Shown: positions 10,214 through 22,286, numbered from the stretch's first letter. The stretch: 64,000 nucleotides of DNA from Forficula auricularia (GCA_024734495.1 JALMQS010000105.1:564671-628670), one strand, 5' to 3'. A program made the numbers and translations. Notes: a model not told the origin generated them from the sequence alone.

Positions 10214-10265
10214 CCTTTCTTTATAACCTTCTTATTTCGCTTACCAGTCCGTCTTTATAAGAAAA

Positions 10266-10795
10266 TAAATAAAATTCAATAAATAATTATCATTAATTAT
10301 GTGTGATTTAAATATTATAAATATTTAAATTTTAATCAAATTAATCACAAAAATAAAAGCTTCAACAGCTTCATTACTAATAAATAATTATGTGTGATTT
10401 TACTAAAATGTCAATTCTAAATTTCGAGACTCATAGTATGTGTCTGATTTTTTGTTTTTAAAGAAATCCTTCATTAGATGGTGTCATATTGACTTAATTT
10501 ATTAAATGCAACCGAAACGTGTTATGTTTTGACATATGGAAAGCAGAAGCAAATAAGAGAGAATTTAGAAGTACTATATAACATTCACTTTTCGTGGGAT
10601 CACTTTCTCCTGATCAGATATACTAAATGACGCAAGGCGGTGACTTCAGAGAGACCTTCAGGGAATTTTACCTCGAAATCAATGACGTGGGTGAAAAAAA
10701 TTGCAAAAACCCCAAGAACAATCAACAATATTCGAACATTTATTTAAGGTTTGATTTTTAAAAAGTAAGAAAATTTTTACAAAAAAAAATAAAAG
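10266..10795. other. AT-rich intergenic, nothing recognised
   Basis: A short palindrome around ATTTAAATATTATAAATATTTAAAT (10304-10330) is present; the rest shows no coding or repeat signal I can name. Confidence 0.6.
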
Positions 10796-11190
10796 GGACT
10801 TCAAAAAAATTAAATGCAACAAATAAAATAATAAGAACTCAAAAATCAAATAAAATGCCTCTAAAAGGTATAAAATAATTATCTTATTTATAATAGTTAC
10901 AACTAAACGACGAAATTTTTATATGAAATCCCTTTTGGAAGTAGGTGCTAAACAAATTATATAAGCGAGCTTACCCGCCAGAAGTACTAAGAAAGATCCG
11001 TCGATTTCGATTCATAAAATGTATATGTTTGGCACCGACTTCAAAAAGTGATTTCATGTTAATATTTCGTCATTTACTTGTAACTATAAATAAAATAATT
11101 ATTTTATACCTTTTAGTGCATTTTATTTGATTTTTGAGTTATTATTATTTTATTTGTTGCATTTAATTTTTTTGAAGTCGGTTTTATTTT
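10796..11190. mobile_element. Foldback, ACCGACTTC / GAAGTCGGT ends
   Basis: GACTTCAAAAAAATTAAATG at the left is inverted as CATTTAATTTTTTTGAAGTC at the right. Inner arms include ACAACTAAACGACGAAAT and GGTATAAAATAATTAT. The centre has ...AAGCGAGCTTACCCGCCAGAA... The second copy is 25609-25965. Non-coding. Confidence 0.7.
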
Positions 11191-11259
11191 TTTTTTTATA
11201 AAAATTATTTTTATTTTTCTCTTTTTAGTGATGTTATTAATAGTGACTTAATATAATAC

Positions 11260-11730
11260 CTTGTATGCATCTCGTAAGAGAAAGCGTAGGGCGAATAAAT
11301 CAGAAAATGATAATAAAATTCAATTCATAAATAGAGAAATTCTCTCGAAACGTTTTGCGGGTTTTAAATTAATGTTTTATTTATTTTTTTTTAAAGATCT
11401 TATTTATTATAATTTCGATTATTTGCTCATAAGAATTGGAGATTTACGCTATTTCGTCATTGATCATATTATCAGAACTTGACCAAATTAATATGGGCCT
11501 ACCCCTAAGCTACCACTTTTCCAATAAAGAAAGAATCATTGAAATCGGTCCATAAACAAAGAAGTTATGCCTGAACAAACATATCAAAAAGGTCCAATAC
11601 CAATGAAAAACAACGGGACCAATCGGGCAGTAGACTGAACCCAATGCAAAAAAATCATCGAAATCGGTTTATGAACGGTGAAGAAATCAGGTCCATTATC
11701 AGAATTAGATGTGACAAATCAGCATGTTTT
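11260..11730 (-). repeat. ACCGACTTC-family repeat body, inverted
   Basis: Inverse of 1838-2330: contains CTCTCGAAACGTTTTGCGGG near 11341, then GAACTTGACCAAATTAATAT and AATCGGTCCATAAAC phrases read inversely. The hammerhead-like GAAACGTT here lacks an upstream CTGANGA. Non-coding. Confidence 0.6.
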
Positions 11731-12070
11731 AACAAGGTGTTTAATTATTCCTTTTTTCCTCTGATTTGTCATATCTATTAATATAATATTTATTATGATA
11801 AATATAATAAAAAAAGTACTAGCTTACGGGAGAAAAGTGTTTTAAAATGTAATTTTATAAAAGCTTTTTTCGAGTAGGTACTTAAAGTACCTAAATAAAA
11901 AAATTATATTTTAACATAATTAAGTCATTTTTAAGGTATTTAGAAAAAAACTAAACCCTATAAAATAAAGTACTAAGGTTTGTGGACTGATTTGTACCAA
12001 AAACTAATCAACGGTTCATTTAGTTAAAATAATAATGTCAAGTTCTTAATTTCATTTCAATAGGTGAAAG
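11731..12070. other. AT-rich intergenic
   Basis: Nothing recognised apart from homopolymer and AT-rich sequence. Confidence 0.6.
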
Positions 12071-12301
12071 CAGGGGACCTCAAACTTTTTAAATCTAGGG
12101 CCACTTGTGAACATTGAAAACTATGGGCGGGCCGGATATAACATATTATACGGAAATTATATTAATAATACGCTATTACTTATATATCATTAATATTTAA
12201 TATAGTGAATATTTGTGAATTAATTTTGTAGTAGCCGAGGGCCGGATGGAAAAGTTTCAAGGGCCGGATTTGGCCCGAGGGCCGTAGATTATGGAACCCT
12301 G
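12071..12301. mobile_element. hAT MITE, 231 bp
   Basis: Begins CAGGGGACCTCAAACTTTTT and ends TAGATTATGGAACCCTG, with internal GGGCCGGAT repeats. This end style is typical of non-autonomous hAT elements. A clear 8-bp duplication is not visible. Confidence 0.7.
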
Positions 12302-12509
12302 TTTTAGTTTATATTGATGCAGATTATTTTAAAAAGCATTTTAACATCTTGAGAATACTCGATGCCGGAGAGAACTGGTTGATTTTATAAAATTTCAATT
12401 AAAATAAAATTACGAAGCTATTATTAAATTCAAGCAAAAAAATAAATAAATATCTGCTCATTGAGCTTAAAAATGTCAGTAACTTAAAGAAAAATCATTT
12501 TAAACCATG

Positions 12510-13998
12510 ATTTGTAGCGATGAGCAGAATTGGTCTTGGTCTTGGTCTTGCTTTGTTCATCACTAATATTAATACTCAAAAACAAAATAATAATAATATT
12601 TTTCTTAAAAGTGATCAGGACTTTCTAAACACCCTATAGAAGACATTACAAACACACCCTTTGCCTATATTAATTAGCAATGAGCAAAATTGGTCTTGGT
12701 CTTTGTCTTGCTTTGATAATCACTAATATTAATACTCAAAATCAAAATAATAATAATATATTTCTTAAAAGTGATCAGGACTTTCTAAAGACCCTATAGA
12801 AGACCTTACAAACACACCCTTTGCCTATATTAATTAGTGATGAGCGAAATTGGTCTTGGTCTTTGTCTTGCTTTGCTCATCACTAATATTAATAATCAAA
12901 ATCAAAATAATAATAATATTTTTCTTAAAGGTGATCAGGACTTTCTAAAGACCCTATAGAAGACTTTACAAACACACCCTTTGCCTATATTAATTAGTGA
13001 TGAGCGAAATTGGTCTTGGTCTTTGACTTGGTTTGATAATCACTAATATTAATACTCAAAATCAAAATAATAATAATATTTTTCTTAAAAGTGATCAGGA
13101 CTTTCTAAAGACCCTATAGAAGACATTACAAACACACCCTTTGCCTATATTAATTAGCAATGAGCAAAATTGGTCTTGGTCTTTGTCTTGCTTTGATAAT
13201 CACTAATATTGATACTCAAAATCAAAATAATAATAATATTTTTCTTAAAAGTGATCAGGACTTTCTAAAGACCCTATAGAAGACTTTACAAACACACCCT
13301 TTGCCTATATTAATTAGTGATGAGCGAAATTGGTCTTGGTCTTTGTCTTGCTTTGCTCATCGCTAATATTAATACTCAAAATCAAAATAATAATAATATT
13401 TTTCTTAAAGGTGATCAGGACTTTCTAAAGACCCTATAGAAGACTTTACAAACACACCCTTTGCCTATATTAATTAGTGATGAGCGAAATTGGTTAGGTC
13501 TTTGTCTTGCTTTGCTCATCACTAATATTAATACTCAAAATCAAAATAATAATAATATTTTTCTTAAAGGTGATCAGGACTTTCTAAAGACCCTATAGAA
13601 GACTTTACAAACACACCCTTTGCCTATATTAATTAGTGATGAGCGAAATTGGTCTTGGTCTTTGTCTTGCTTTGCTCATCGCTAATATTAATACTCAAAA
13701 TCAAAATAATAATAATTTTTTCTTAAAAGTGATTAGGACTTTCTTAACACCCTATAGAAGTCTTTACAAACACACCCTTTGGGTATATTAATTAGCGATG
13801 AGCAAAATTGGTTTTGGTCTTTGTCTTGCTTTGCTCATCACTAATATTAATAATCAAAATAATAATAATATTTTTCTTAAAAGTGATTAAGACTTTCTTA
13901 ACACCCTATAGAAGACTTTACAAACACACCCTTTGCCTATATTAATTAGTGATGAGCTTGGTCTTGCAGCCTTGGTCTTGCTTTGCTCATCTCTAATG
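12510..13998. repeat. 160-bp tandem array, about 9.3 units
   Basis: Units begin near 12518, 12678, 12839, 12999, 13160, 13319, 13479, 13638, 13797 and 13954. Each unit starts with TTAGTGATGAGCGAAATTGG and ends its first third with GCTTTGCTCATCACTAATAT, so ATTAGTGATGAGC is repeated inverted as GCTCATCACTAAT ~40 bp later. The rest is AATAATAATATT, GTGATCAGGACTTTC and CACCCTTTGCCTATATTAAT. No ORF. Confidence 0.95.
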
Positions 13999-14239
13999 AT
14001 TTGAATTCTGTCTGTGGGCAAGTTGTGTGGATTTCAATACCCACAATAACTCAAGAGGCGAAAGTCGTAGAAAGTTTATTCTTGTAGTATAATAAAATGT
14101 CTTTATTTTCAATAAAGAGAACTGATTAAATTTGGACTCGCCGACGAAAAAAATAGATCCATAGATTAATACAACTATACGGGCTAAATAAGGGAAAAAA
14201 CTGATGTGGCCATCCAAATGACTTTACCTGGCCCCTCTC

Positions 14240-15050
14240 TTATATTTAATATTTAATCAAATCATTTATAATCATTTAGGGGGGGGGTCAAAAAATGAAA
14301 ATCTAGGCCCATGGACCAAACACAACTAAATTTAGTATACATACGCAGTGGCTCCCAGAAGACTAAAAATGCAAAAAACAACTGCCCAAAATTGGGAGGG
14401 GGAGGGGGGTCAAAAATGAAAATCTTAGTCTAACTAAAGTTTTTTGAACTTATAGACTTCTGGGAGCCCTGCATATTAAATATGGTTGAGTTTGGTCCAA
14501 GGGCCTAGATTTTCATTTTTTGACCCTACACCTCCCCCCAATTTTGACCCCAGAAAAAACATAATCATCTTTTGGTCATTATAAGTTCATTTTATAGTAT
14601 ATTTCTTTTTTTCTTGTTTTTTTTTTTTAGTTTGAAAATATTATAATTTTAATTTTTACCTCTTTAGTTTTTGAGCTAGTGGGTCCACAAAAATTTGCTA
14701 ACACAGGTACTAACAGACATTTTGACAAAACAGTTATTATTTCGAAAAGTATAATTTTTTCGAAGATCACATATTAGGGCTTTTTTATAGACCGAAATGT
14801 CATGGTTTCGTCCAATTTTTTTAATGAAAATAGTTTCAGCCGTTTTTGAAATATTTCGAAAAAACGACGGAAAAAAACACTTATTCCATGCACATCCTGT
14901 ACGGTAAAGTAAAAATGCTCGTTTTGTTTTATTTTTATTTTTTTGTAAGAATATTGATACAAGAAGAAGTTGCTCCAAAAAGGTGCAACCTCTTTAGTCC
15001 GGAATGTACCCATGAATCGTCTCTTGAGGGATAAATGTTTTGACGAAATT
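14240..15050 (-). repeat. Helitron-like interior, inverted relative to 28380-28960
   Basis: Contains the GGTCAAAAAATGAAAATCTAGG and CTCCCAGAAGACTAAAAATGC phrases and a block (14630-14830: AGCTAGTGGGTCCACAAAAA, TTTTGACAAAACAG) that reads inverted at 28500-28690. No terminus identified. Overlapping open frames are spurious. Confidence 0.5.
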
Positions 15051-15580
15051 TTGATTCCATTGTTTTTAATTTATCTAAAAGGGGGGATGCTATATATTTA
15101 TTTGTGAATCGCGTGTCTAGTGTAAATGAAGTTTAAAGGGGAATTATTTATTTGATTTGATTTGAACATTGGCCATAATCAATAAAACGTTCTTAAAATG
15201 GACCATGGGAACAACGGACTAAACAATGAAGAGTAATGATTTATTTCGGTTTTTATTACAACGAGAGAATATTAGAAAAATTTATAAAATCTTTCATGCA
15301 TTCAAATGGATCAATTTCCGTGACCCCTGTGGTAGTCCAAATCCCTAATTAGTTCGATCCGTCGAGATTAGGTTCCACAAGTTCATGAGTACAAAAGAAT
15401 GAGATCCCCGAAAAACTCCCGAGTAAATAATCAATGAATGTGTATAGAGTTAAATAAAATATCGTGTTTTTATTGAAATTTATATTAGATAAAAATAAAA
15501 TAAAAATAGCATCCATCCCACGATTTGCACGGTAGTCGATTTCGCTTTTTTGCACACACTGTTTTTAAATCTATATATTA
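15051..15580. other. Intergenic, no gene seen
   Basis: Plain AT-rich sequence; the 15349-15555 minus open frame has no recognisable motif. Confidence 0.6.
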
Positions 15581-15582
15581 TA

Positions 15583-17144
15583 CAGGGTGTCTCATATGAC
15601 AACGATAAACCGTGAACAGGGGATAGGGCAATTTACGACGGTCCTGATCATAAAAATTTTTTTTAAATAAAATCTCATAGTTTTCGAGTTAGAGGCATTT
15701 TTTTAAATGATGAAAATCGCTACCCTGTCCTAAATATCAAGACGCTGTAACTACAAATTTACATATTTTATTATTATACTTGTTGTTACGCAATTCTGAA
15801 TAATCCTGCTATTGACCAAAATTCAAAATAAAACAATAAGTACTATACTTTTGGAGAAAAAAAATATTTTTTCCGGATTTATGTTTTAAAAAATTTTCAT
15901 CAGCTAACCCTGAATCATCTTTAATGTAAAAAAAAAACAAGCATGGCAAGTTATTTAAAAAATTGGCCCATTTAGTCAAGATTTCACAATGGTACAGCAC
16001 TTTGTACTTAATTCTTTAGAAAAAAATTTTTTGATATTTTTTGGCGAAATTAGCTAATTTAATATCATATTTTGATAGTGTTTTTTATTTAATATGTTAA
16101 TCAATCATGTCGCATCTTAATTGAACCAATCTTTGGTTCTTAATGGCAATAGTATTAATGTCTATAATAGCCAAAGATTAGTTCAATTAAGATGCGACAT
16201 AATTGATTAACATATTAAATAAAAAAACATTATCAAAATATGATATTAAATTAGCTAATTTCGCCAAAAATATCAATATTTATTTTCAGTGTTTTTTTAT
16301 TTAATATTTTAAACAATTATGTCGTATTGAACTAATCTTTGGTTATAAATGGCTAATAGTATTAATCTCTATAATAATCAAAGATTAGTTCAATTAAGAT
16401 GCGACATAATTGATTAACATATTAAATAAAAAAACATTATCAAAATATGATATTAAATTAGCTAATTTCGCCAAAAAATATCAATATTTATTAGTGTATT
16501 TTTTATTTAATATTTTAAACAATTATGTCGCATTGAACTAATCTTTGGTTATAAATGGCAATAGTATTAATCTCTATAATAGCCAAAGATTAGTTCAATT
16601 AAGATGCGACATAATTGATTAACATATTAAATAAAAAACACTTTCAAAATATGTTTTTAAATTTGATAATTTTGCCAAACAAATACAAATATTTTTTTTT
16701 CTAAAGAAGTACAAAGTGCTGTACCATTTTGAAATCTTGACAAAATGGGCCAATTTTTTAAATAACTTGCCATGCTTGTTTACTAGACTTTTTTTTTACA
16801 TTAAAGATGATTCAAAGTTAGTTGATGAAAATTTTTTAAAACATTAAGTCTGACAAAAAGATTTTTTTTCTCCAAAAGTATAGTACTTATTGTTTTATTT
16901 TGAATTCTGGTCAATAGCAGGATTATTCAGGATTGCGTAACAAAAATTAGAATAATAAAATATGTAAATTTGTAGCCACAGCTCTCTTGATATTTAGGGC
17001 AGGGTAGCGATTTTCAACATTTTCAAAAATGCCTATAACTCGAAAACTATAAGATTTTTATCAAAAAAATTGTATGTTCAGGACCGTCTTAAATTGCCCT
17101 ATCCTCCGTTCACGGTTTATCGTTGTCATACGGGACACCCTGAA
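15583..17144. mobile_element. Large foldback (CAGGGTGTC ends) with three internal palindromes
   Basis: The left arm starts ACAGGGTGTCTCATATGACA and continues ACGATAAACCGTGAAC. The right arm ends GTTCACGGTTTATCGTTGTC ATACGGGACACCCTG. Similarity continues inward for ~450 bp on each side (for example TATAGTACTTATTGTTTTAT). The CAGGGTGTC end resembles mariner-type termini, but a clean TA duplication is not visible on the right. Non-coding. Confidence 0.75.
16050..16670. repeat. Three tandem palindromic units (~180 bp)
   Basis: Each unit contains TAACATATTAAATAAAAAA and an inner hairpin in which AACTAATCTTTGGTT is inverted as CCAAAGATTAGTT. They are separated by TTAGCTAATTTCGCC. The units form the centre of the 15583-17144 foldback. 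Confidence 0.75.
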
Positions 17145-17635
17145 AAAGGGAAAAAATAGAAATATAGGTAATTTTTAATGTTAAACATATAAAATATATA
17201 ACAAGTTACCATTATAATAAATTATTAATTTTAAAAAGAAAGTTTATCACCGCTATATAACAATATCTTTATCTATATTTTTCGGTGATAGCAAATTAAG
17301 CGACAAACAAAAGAGAATATATTATATTAAAATAATTGAAAGTTCCTTCTCTTGTAAAATCATTATAAGAAAAATAATTTTTAATTAACTATTTGAATTT
17401 GTAAATATTTTTTTCCATTATTTTTTATTTAGGTGAACTTAATGAAAGAATTGTTAAATGTAACTGTTTCTAGTGTATTTACTATTCTCTTCCTAACTAA
17501 CGTCCCGTTATATATGAATAAATAATATATTATACATTCGTTGGCTGTCTTATCTTAGAGAATTCAAAAATAGGATATGGATGAGTAAATTTTATTTTTA
17601 TATTCAACTTAATATATAATAATAAATTACGTCAC
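17145..17635. other. AT-rich intergenic
   Basis: No coding or repeat feature recognised. Confidence 0.6.
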
Positions 17636-17639
17636 AGAA

Positions 17640-18295
17640 ATTTCAAGATTTTTAGACCCCCCCTCCTTCCTGTCTGTCTGTCCCCACTCTTTTGTGTCCA
17701 GTGGTCAAAAAAACGGCGGAGATATTCTTATGAAATTTTGTATTTGGATCAGATGTATTCAAACTTAAAATCTGAGATATTTGATATTTTGACCCCCAGA
17801 TTTTGCTGGGTTTTATGACGTCAATGATGGAAATTAAAAAATAACACCTATACTATTAACTCTACTACAGATTGTGTCAGAATCAAAGTTGTAGAGGGTG
17901 TGATTTCTGAAATTTTTGTTTAAAAAAAATTCCCCAGAAACCGACCCAATAGGAAGGAGGGTCAAACAATGTAAATTCTAGATATTTGAACCAAGCTCAA
18001 CCAAAATTTGTAAACATAATCTGTAGGCCCCCGGAAGACTAGAAATGCAAGAATTTGTCAACCAAAATAAAGAGGGGGGGGGCAAAAAATTGAAATTGCA
18101 TCCGCAATTGGCATAAAAACGGCTCGAGATATTCTTATGAAATTTATATTTGGATCAGATTTCTTCTAACTTAAATCTGAGCTGTATAATATTTTGATAT
18201 ATTTTGACCCCAAAAGGGGGTTTTGGGGGGGGGTCAATAATGGAAATTATCTCAGCAGTAGCAAAAGGCCCGCTGAAGGCGGGCTTCGCAGTTAG
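17640..18295 (+). mobile_element. Non-autonomous Helitron, 3' part
   Basis: Ends with a GC hairpin GCCCGCTGAAGGCGGGC (18268-18284), then TTCGCAG and TTAG, followed by T. A hairpin about ten bases before a CTRR-like terminus is the Helitron 3' signature. The interior shares GACCCC-rich and ACTAGAAATGCAAGAA phrases with 28740-29000. The 5' TC end is not certain. No Rep/helicase. Confidence 0.65.
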
Positions 18296-18357
18296 TTTCT
18301 AAATAAAATCATGATGTCTTTTTACAGATATAGGATATTTTTAATGTATGGTATATA

Positions 18358-18519
18358 CAGTCGAACACGCATATAACGAGCCCTGATTTAACGAGAACCC
18401 GGATTTAACGAGGAAATCGGATATACTTGGTTGGTACAATGTTAAGTTAAAAGCTTTAAAAACGAGCCCGATTATTACGAGTATTCGGTTATAACAAGCA
18501 AACATCGCTCGTTCGACTG
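18358..18519. mobile_element. pogo/Tigger-like MITE, 162 bp
   Basis: Ends CAGTCGAACACGCATATAAC and CGCTCGTTCGACTG, flanked by TA on both sides, with internal ATAACGAG / CTCGTTAT-like repeats. The CAGTCGA... TATAACGA ends are characteristic of the pogo/Tigger group; this is a non-autonomous copy. Confidence 0.75.
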
Positions 18520-18539
18520 TATATTGGAATGTAACTACT

Positions 18540-19290
18540 AAAATAAAATAACATTAAGTACTAGAAATAAGCAAAAGAATTAACTTCCTTCATTCAAAAA
18601 AATATAGACAATATAGAAAAATTAGTGATTGTGGTAATTAGAGAATATTTAAACTGAAATTCGTTAATATTTCGTGGCGCGTTTTTGTGTTAGCGCAACC
18701 ACAGAATAGACAGACCTTTAGAATTTTTGGACTTTTATGGGCTCTGGGATCTACAAAATGGCTTTTTAAAACCCACCATCAAGAAAAGAAATGTTATTTC
18801 AAAACATTTTTTATCATTATTAGGTGTTAGAGATTTCATATCAAATATCTTTTGAACACTCATATTGTATCAAAATATGGTAGAATAAAATGAAAATTAT
18901 TATTAATCTAACCTGGAAATATCTCAGAATATATATAATTAACTATTTTTCAATAATTTCCTTTTAAATTATTTATTGAATACGGCCCTCGTCAGGGCTT
19001 CAGAAGGAAAACCTACTCGTCTCTTATAGATAGTAAATATTAATAAAAATAAGAATGAAGAGGAATTAAAGGCTTATCTTAGATTAGATAATAAATGTAG
19101 GTAATAATTAATCATTCCATGAATATCTCAGTGAAATTATGAATCTGCTAAGTAAATAATTGTAAATAATAAAATCTGGTTAATTAGAAGATTTAAGAAT
19201 AAAATAAAATATCTCAGACCAACAATGAAAATGTTTCGGGCTCAAAAATAGTATTTCCACCTGGTGAATTGAAAAATCACCATAAAAATT
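18540..19290. other. Intergenic, no gene seen
   Basis: AT-rich with no open frame of note. The end (about 19290) joins sequence related to the 58365-61190 foldback (GATATTATCAGTCAAAATGA). Confidence 0.6.
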
Positions 19291-19361
19291 ACCGATTAGC
19301 TCTTGTTTTGGAGATATTATCAGTCAAAATGACGAAAAAGGCCATTTTTCGAGTCCCATTA

Positions 19362-19413
19362 GACCTTTCGTCAATTTATTTTGATTTCCTCAGTGGCCCA
19401 TTTTATCACACTT
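19362..19413 (-). ncRNA. Hammerhead motif, family D, stem III mismatched
   Basis: Minus strand: CTGAGGA, A, stem II ATCAA/TTGAC (basal A-C mismatch), GAAA, then GGTC where relatives have CGTC. The C-G pair of stem III is lost. Probably inactive or weak. Confidence 0.65.
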
Positions 19414-19459
19414 TGTCGAAAATTCATAGTAAAAACTGTTTTTGACAAAGAGTGATAAA

Positions 19460-19510
19460 ATGAACCACTGAGGAAGTCAAAATAAATTGACGAAACGTCT
19501 GGCTCACTTA
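19460..19510 (+). ncRNA. Hammerhead ribozyme, family D, complete core
   Basis: CTGAGGA (19468-19474; N7 is G), A, stem II GTCAA/TTGAC around AATAAA, GAAAC, GTC (19497-19499). Upstream GAACCA and downstream TGGCTC pair (5 of 6) to make stem I. Stem III is loopless AC/GT. Confidence 0.82.
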
Positions 19511-20089
19511 ATAAAGTCTCTGTGTTTTAATTTATCTAATTCCCTGCGATTCCTTCTATAAATAAAAAAAATATTGGTTCCAAAAATATGTAATATGTTT
19601 AGAAGGGTTTCGAGTAAAAATAAAGTTCGAAGTCGCTGTGCTAAACCGATGAAAGAATTCCTTTGTTAAGCTGTTTAGCATATCAAGCTTGTTTGAAGAC
19701 GTTATCTTGGGTAGATTAACATTTTGTTATCAAAATCATTAGAGCCGTTTATGATAAATTTTGGAAAAATAAACAAGTACTGAAGTAATAGTCCAGGCAA
19801 ATTACGATTTTAACAGAAAATAATTCCCGGTAAAGATTTTATTGCTGGAATACCTTTATTGGTACTGCAATATTATTACCCTAAGTTTTCCCCCAAATCT
19901 ATGTTGTGGAAATTTTTCTACTCGCCTTAAAATGAGAAAATTTCGGAGTTTTTTCAGTTTTTCTTGAATAGCTCTAAAACAGCTTATCAAATCAAAAAGA
20001 TATCCATTAGATAAATTAAACCTCTTTAAATTACGCTTAAAATGATAACAATTTCATCAATATAGGTTCAGTAGAACCGGTACTAGCGC

Positions 20090-21130
20090 TTGTCAAAAAA
20101 CAGCCCTCGGGATCACTTTTGAATATCCCTAAATAAAACTTGCATTTTTTTCGATTTTTCCCCATTTTGACCATGAAGGAGCACGTTTTCGACAAAGACG
20201 ACTCTTTACATTTTTAAACTAGATTAAATTTGCTAGAATTTAAACATAGTTTCATCTTAATTGGATAATGGTAACCTGTACCGCAATGAGGTTGATTTTT
20301 GAATTTTTTGCAAAAAATTCGCAGTTTTTTCTTCATAAAATGAAAACCACTCATCTTAGAAACATGATTCCTATCTCATTCTCTAGTAAATTTTGTTGAC
20401 TTGAACGTTTACTTGGACCACTTTTTTGTTAAAACTCTTAGATTTATAGATATCCAGCATTTTCCATAACAGGATATGATCCATTGTTTCAAAAAATCGC
20501 AGTTTTTTCTTCATAAAATGAAAACCACTCATCCTAGAAACATGATTCCTATCTCATTCTCTAGTAAATTTTGTTGACTTGAACGTTTACTTGGACCACT
20601 TTTTTGTTAAAACTCTTAGATTTATAGATATCCAGCATTTTCCATAACAGGATATGATCCATTGTTTCAAAAAATCGCAGTTTTTTCTTCATAAAATGAA
20701 AACCACTCATCCTAGAAACATGATTCCTATCTCATTCTCTAGTAAATTTTGTTGACTTGAACGTTTACTTGGACCACTTTTTTGTCATAACTCTTAGATT
20801 TATAGATATCCAGCATTCTCCATGACAGGATATGATCCATTGTTTCAAAAAATTGCAGTTTTTCCTTCATAAAATGAAAACAACTCAACCTAGAAACTTG
20901 AATCCTATCTCTTTCTCTAGCAAATTTTATTTACTTGAACGTTTACTTGGACGACTTTTTTGATAAAACTCTTAGATTTATAGATATCCTACATTTTCAG
21001 AATCCTCAAAAGCGTCATGGAAAATGGTGGATATCTATTTATCTAATAGTTTTATCCTTAAAATCATGCACAGATTAACCCCCCTTCAATATTGACATTC
21101 AATTATGAAACACCCCCTGTATAGAAGTTC
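20090..21130 (+). repeat. Interspersed repeat with 181-bp tandem units
   Basis: A head part (CCCTCGGGATCACTTTTGAA, GACCATGAAGGAGCACGTTT) is followed by four tandem units of ~181 bp at about 20320, 20500, 20681 and 20860, each with GAAAACCACTCAT and GAACGTTTACTTGGACCACTT. The right end, GAAACACCCCCTGTATA, looks like a mariner-type terminus. A relative at 32000-32630 holds the same unit as a palindrome. Confidence 0.85.
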
Positions 21131-21329
21131 GAGTGTATATAAAAATGTATAAGAAAACTTGAACAATAAAGAGAAACGAAACTCGCTGAAGCTGTAACAT
21201 CATGTTAATAATATTATATTATAGTAATTTTGTATATATTTTATATTTTTGTATATTGTTAATTCTTATATTTGTCTATTTTTTTTTCTCTCTTGTAAGT
21301 ACACAACAAGGGTGTACATTATTAGATTA

Positions 21330-21560
21330 TAAATAAATAAAATATATTGAAGGAGACAATAAAAGAGTGTGTCTTCTGCTTTTTAATTTATAAATAAATA
21401 AATAAATCTTTATTTATAACGAGACTATAGTTTCGAGAGCTTTGCCCTCTTCATCAGTCTATTACAATTGATTAATCATAGTCTCGTTATAAATAAATAA
21501 AATTTATAATTTCATCAGAAGATACACTCTTTTATTGTCTCCTTCATTATATAAAAATTC
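21330..21560. mobile_element. Family A foldback element, one hammerhead
   Basis: Left GAAGGAGACAATAAAAGAGT and right ACTCTTTTATTGTCTCCTTC are inverted. The left arm has a complete minus-strand hammerhead (21423-21457). The right arm keeps only CATAGTCTCGTTATAAATAA, the sequence after the cleavage site. Confidence 0.75.
21410..21471 (-). ncRNA. Hammerhead ribozyme, family A, complete core
   Basis: Minus strand: CTGATGA (21457-21451), A, stem II GAGGGC/GCTCTC (one G-U pair) with loop AAA, GAAAC, TATA, GTC (21425-21423). Stem III ACTATAGT is self-complementary with 2-3 possible pairs. TTGTAA and TTATAA make distal stem I. All catalytic-core residues are present. Confidence 0.87.
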
Positions 21561-22102
21561 TGCTACCGTCTGCACAAAAACTTTCAATTTAAGGAGGTTC
21601 TTTCGTGACAATCCACACAAAAAGTTTTAGCCTCGTAACCACTCTATAAATATGAACGGAACTAAAATTTTAGGTTATGTTTTTTTAAAGTGACTGTCCA
21701 CTCACACTACGAAATCTCTATATGTATACACACATACTAGCAGGATCGTTTCCAAGCCATTGTGCTTATATCCCTCCACTAAAAACAATCGTCCAAATAT
21801 GTTTTTTTTTTGTTTTTTATCAAAACTACGTGGTAAATAATTTCAATTTTTTTTAAGTTACTCTTAATATATTATTCTAACAAATATTAGTTTTTCATCA
21901 AGATGATGAAAGTCCTTCAATGAAAAAAAATAAAATAATGATCATATCCCCATCCTTTCCCTATCTACCCTATGTAAAAAATTTCATTTTTAATTGCAAT
22001 TATTTCTTGTTTGGTGTGGTAAATCGTCTTCAAATTTTAACAGTATGTGTATTATGGTTTTTAAGGAATTTGGTGTTGGTACTTGGTGAAACATTTTTTA
22101 AA

Positions 22103-22286
22103 ATTATTGGATAAAAATACTTGGTAGGTTTCACATTAAGATATAAAAAAATAAAACGAATTTATTTTTAGAGAATCTTTAATCTCGAAATATATATATC
22201 GAGATTAAAGATTCTCTAAAAATAAATTCGTTTTATTTTTTTTATATCTTAATGTGAAACCTACCAAGTATTTTTATCCAATAATG
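22103..22286. repeat. Near-perfect palindrome, ~85-bp arms
   Basis: ATTATTGGATAAAAATACTT at the left is inverted as AAGTATTTTTATCCAATAAT at the right, and the arms match almost base for base to the centre at TCGAAATATATATATCGA. Probably a foldback MITE or a recent inverted duplication. Confidence 0.85.

Larger units (their letters stand above)
9606..10265. mobile_element. Family B foldback with divergent hammerhead pair, split by a MITE
   Basis: The left arm (ATGAAAGGCAGTCCATAAAT onward) is mirrored by the right arm (ATTTATGGACTGCCTTTCAT type). Hammerheads face outward at 9650-9682 (minus) and 9726-9758 (plus). A G/C-rich MITE (9802-10213) sits in the right arm. After it comes the asymmetric tail TTATTTCGCTTACCAGTCCG, also present after the copies ending at ~26900 and ~44420. 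Confidence 0.75.
19290..19550. mobile_element. Foldback with divergent hammerhead pair (family D)
   Basis: Arms around GTGATAAAATG and the inverse CATTTTATCACACTTTGTC flank a short spacer. Hammerheads face outward (minus at 19372-19403, plus at 19468-19499). The right flank, CTGGCTCACTTAATAAA, recurs at 48830 (inverted) and 51176. Confidence 0.7.

Noticed and set aside
12510..13998. CRISPR array
   Set aside because: Units are wholly repetitive with no unique spacers, and the genome is animal.
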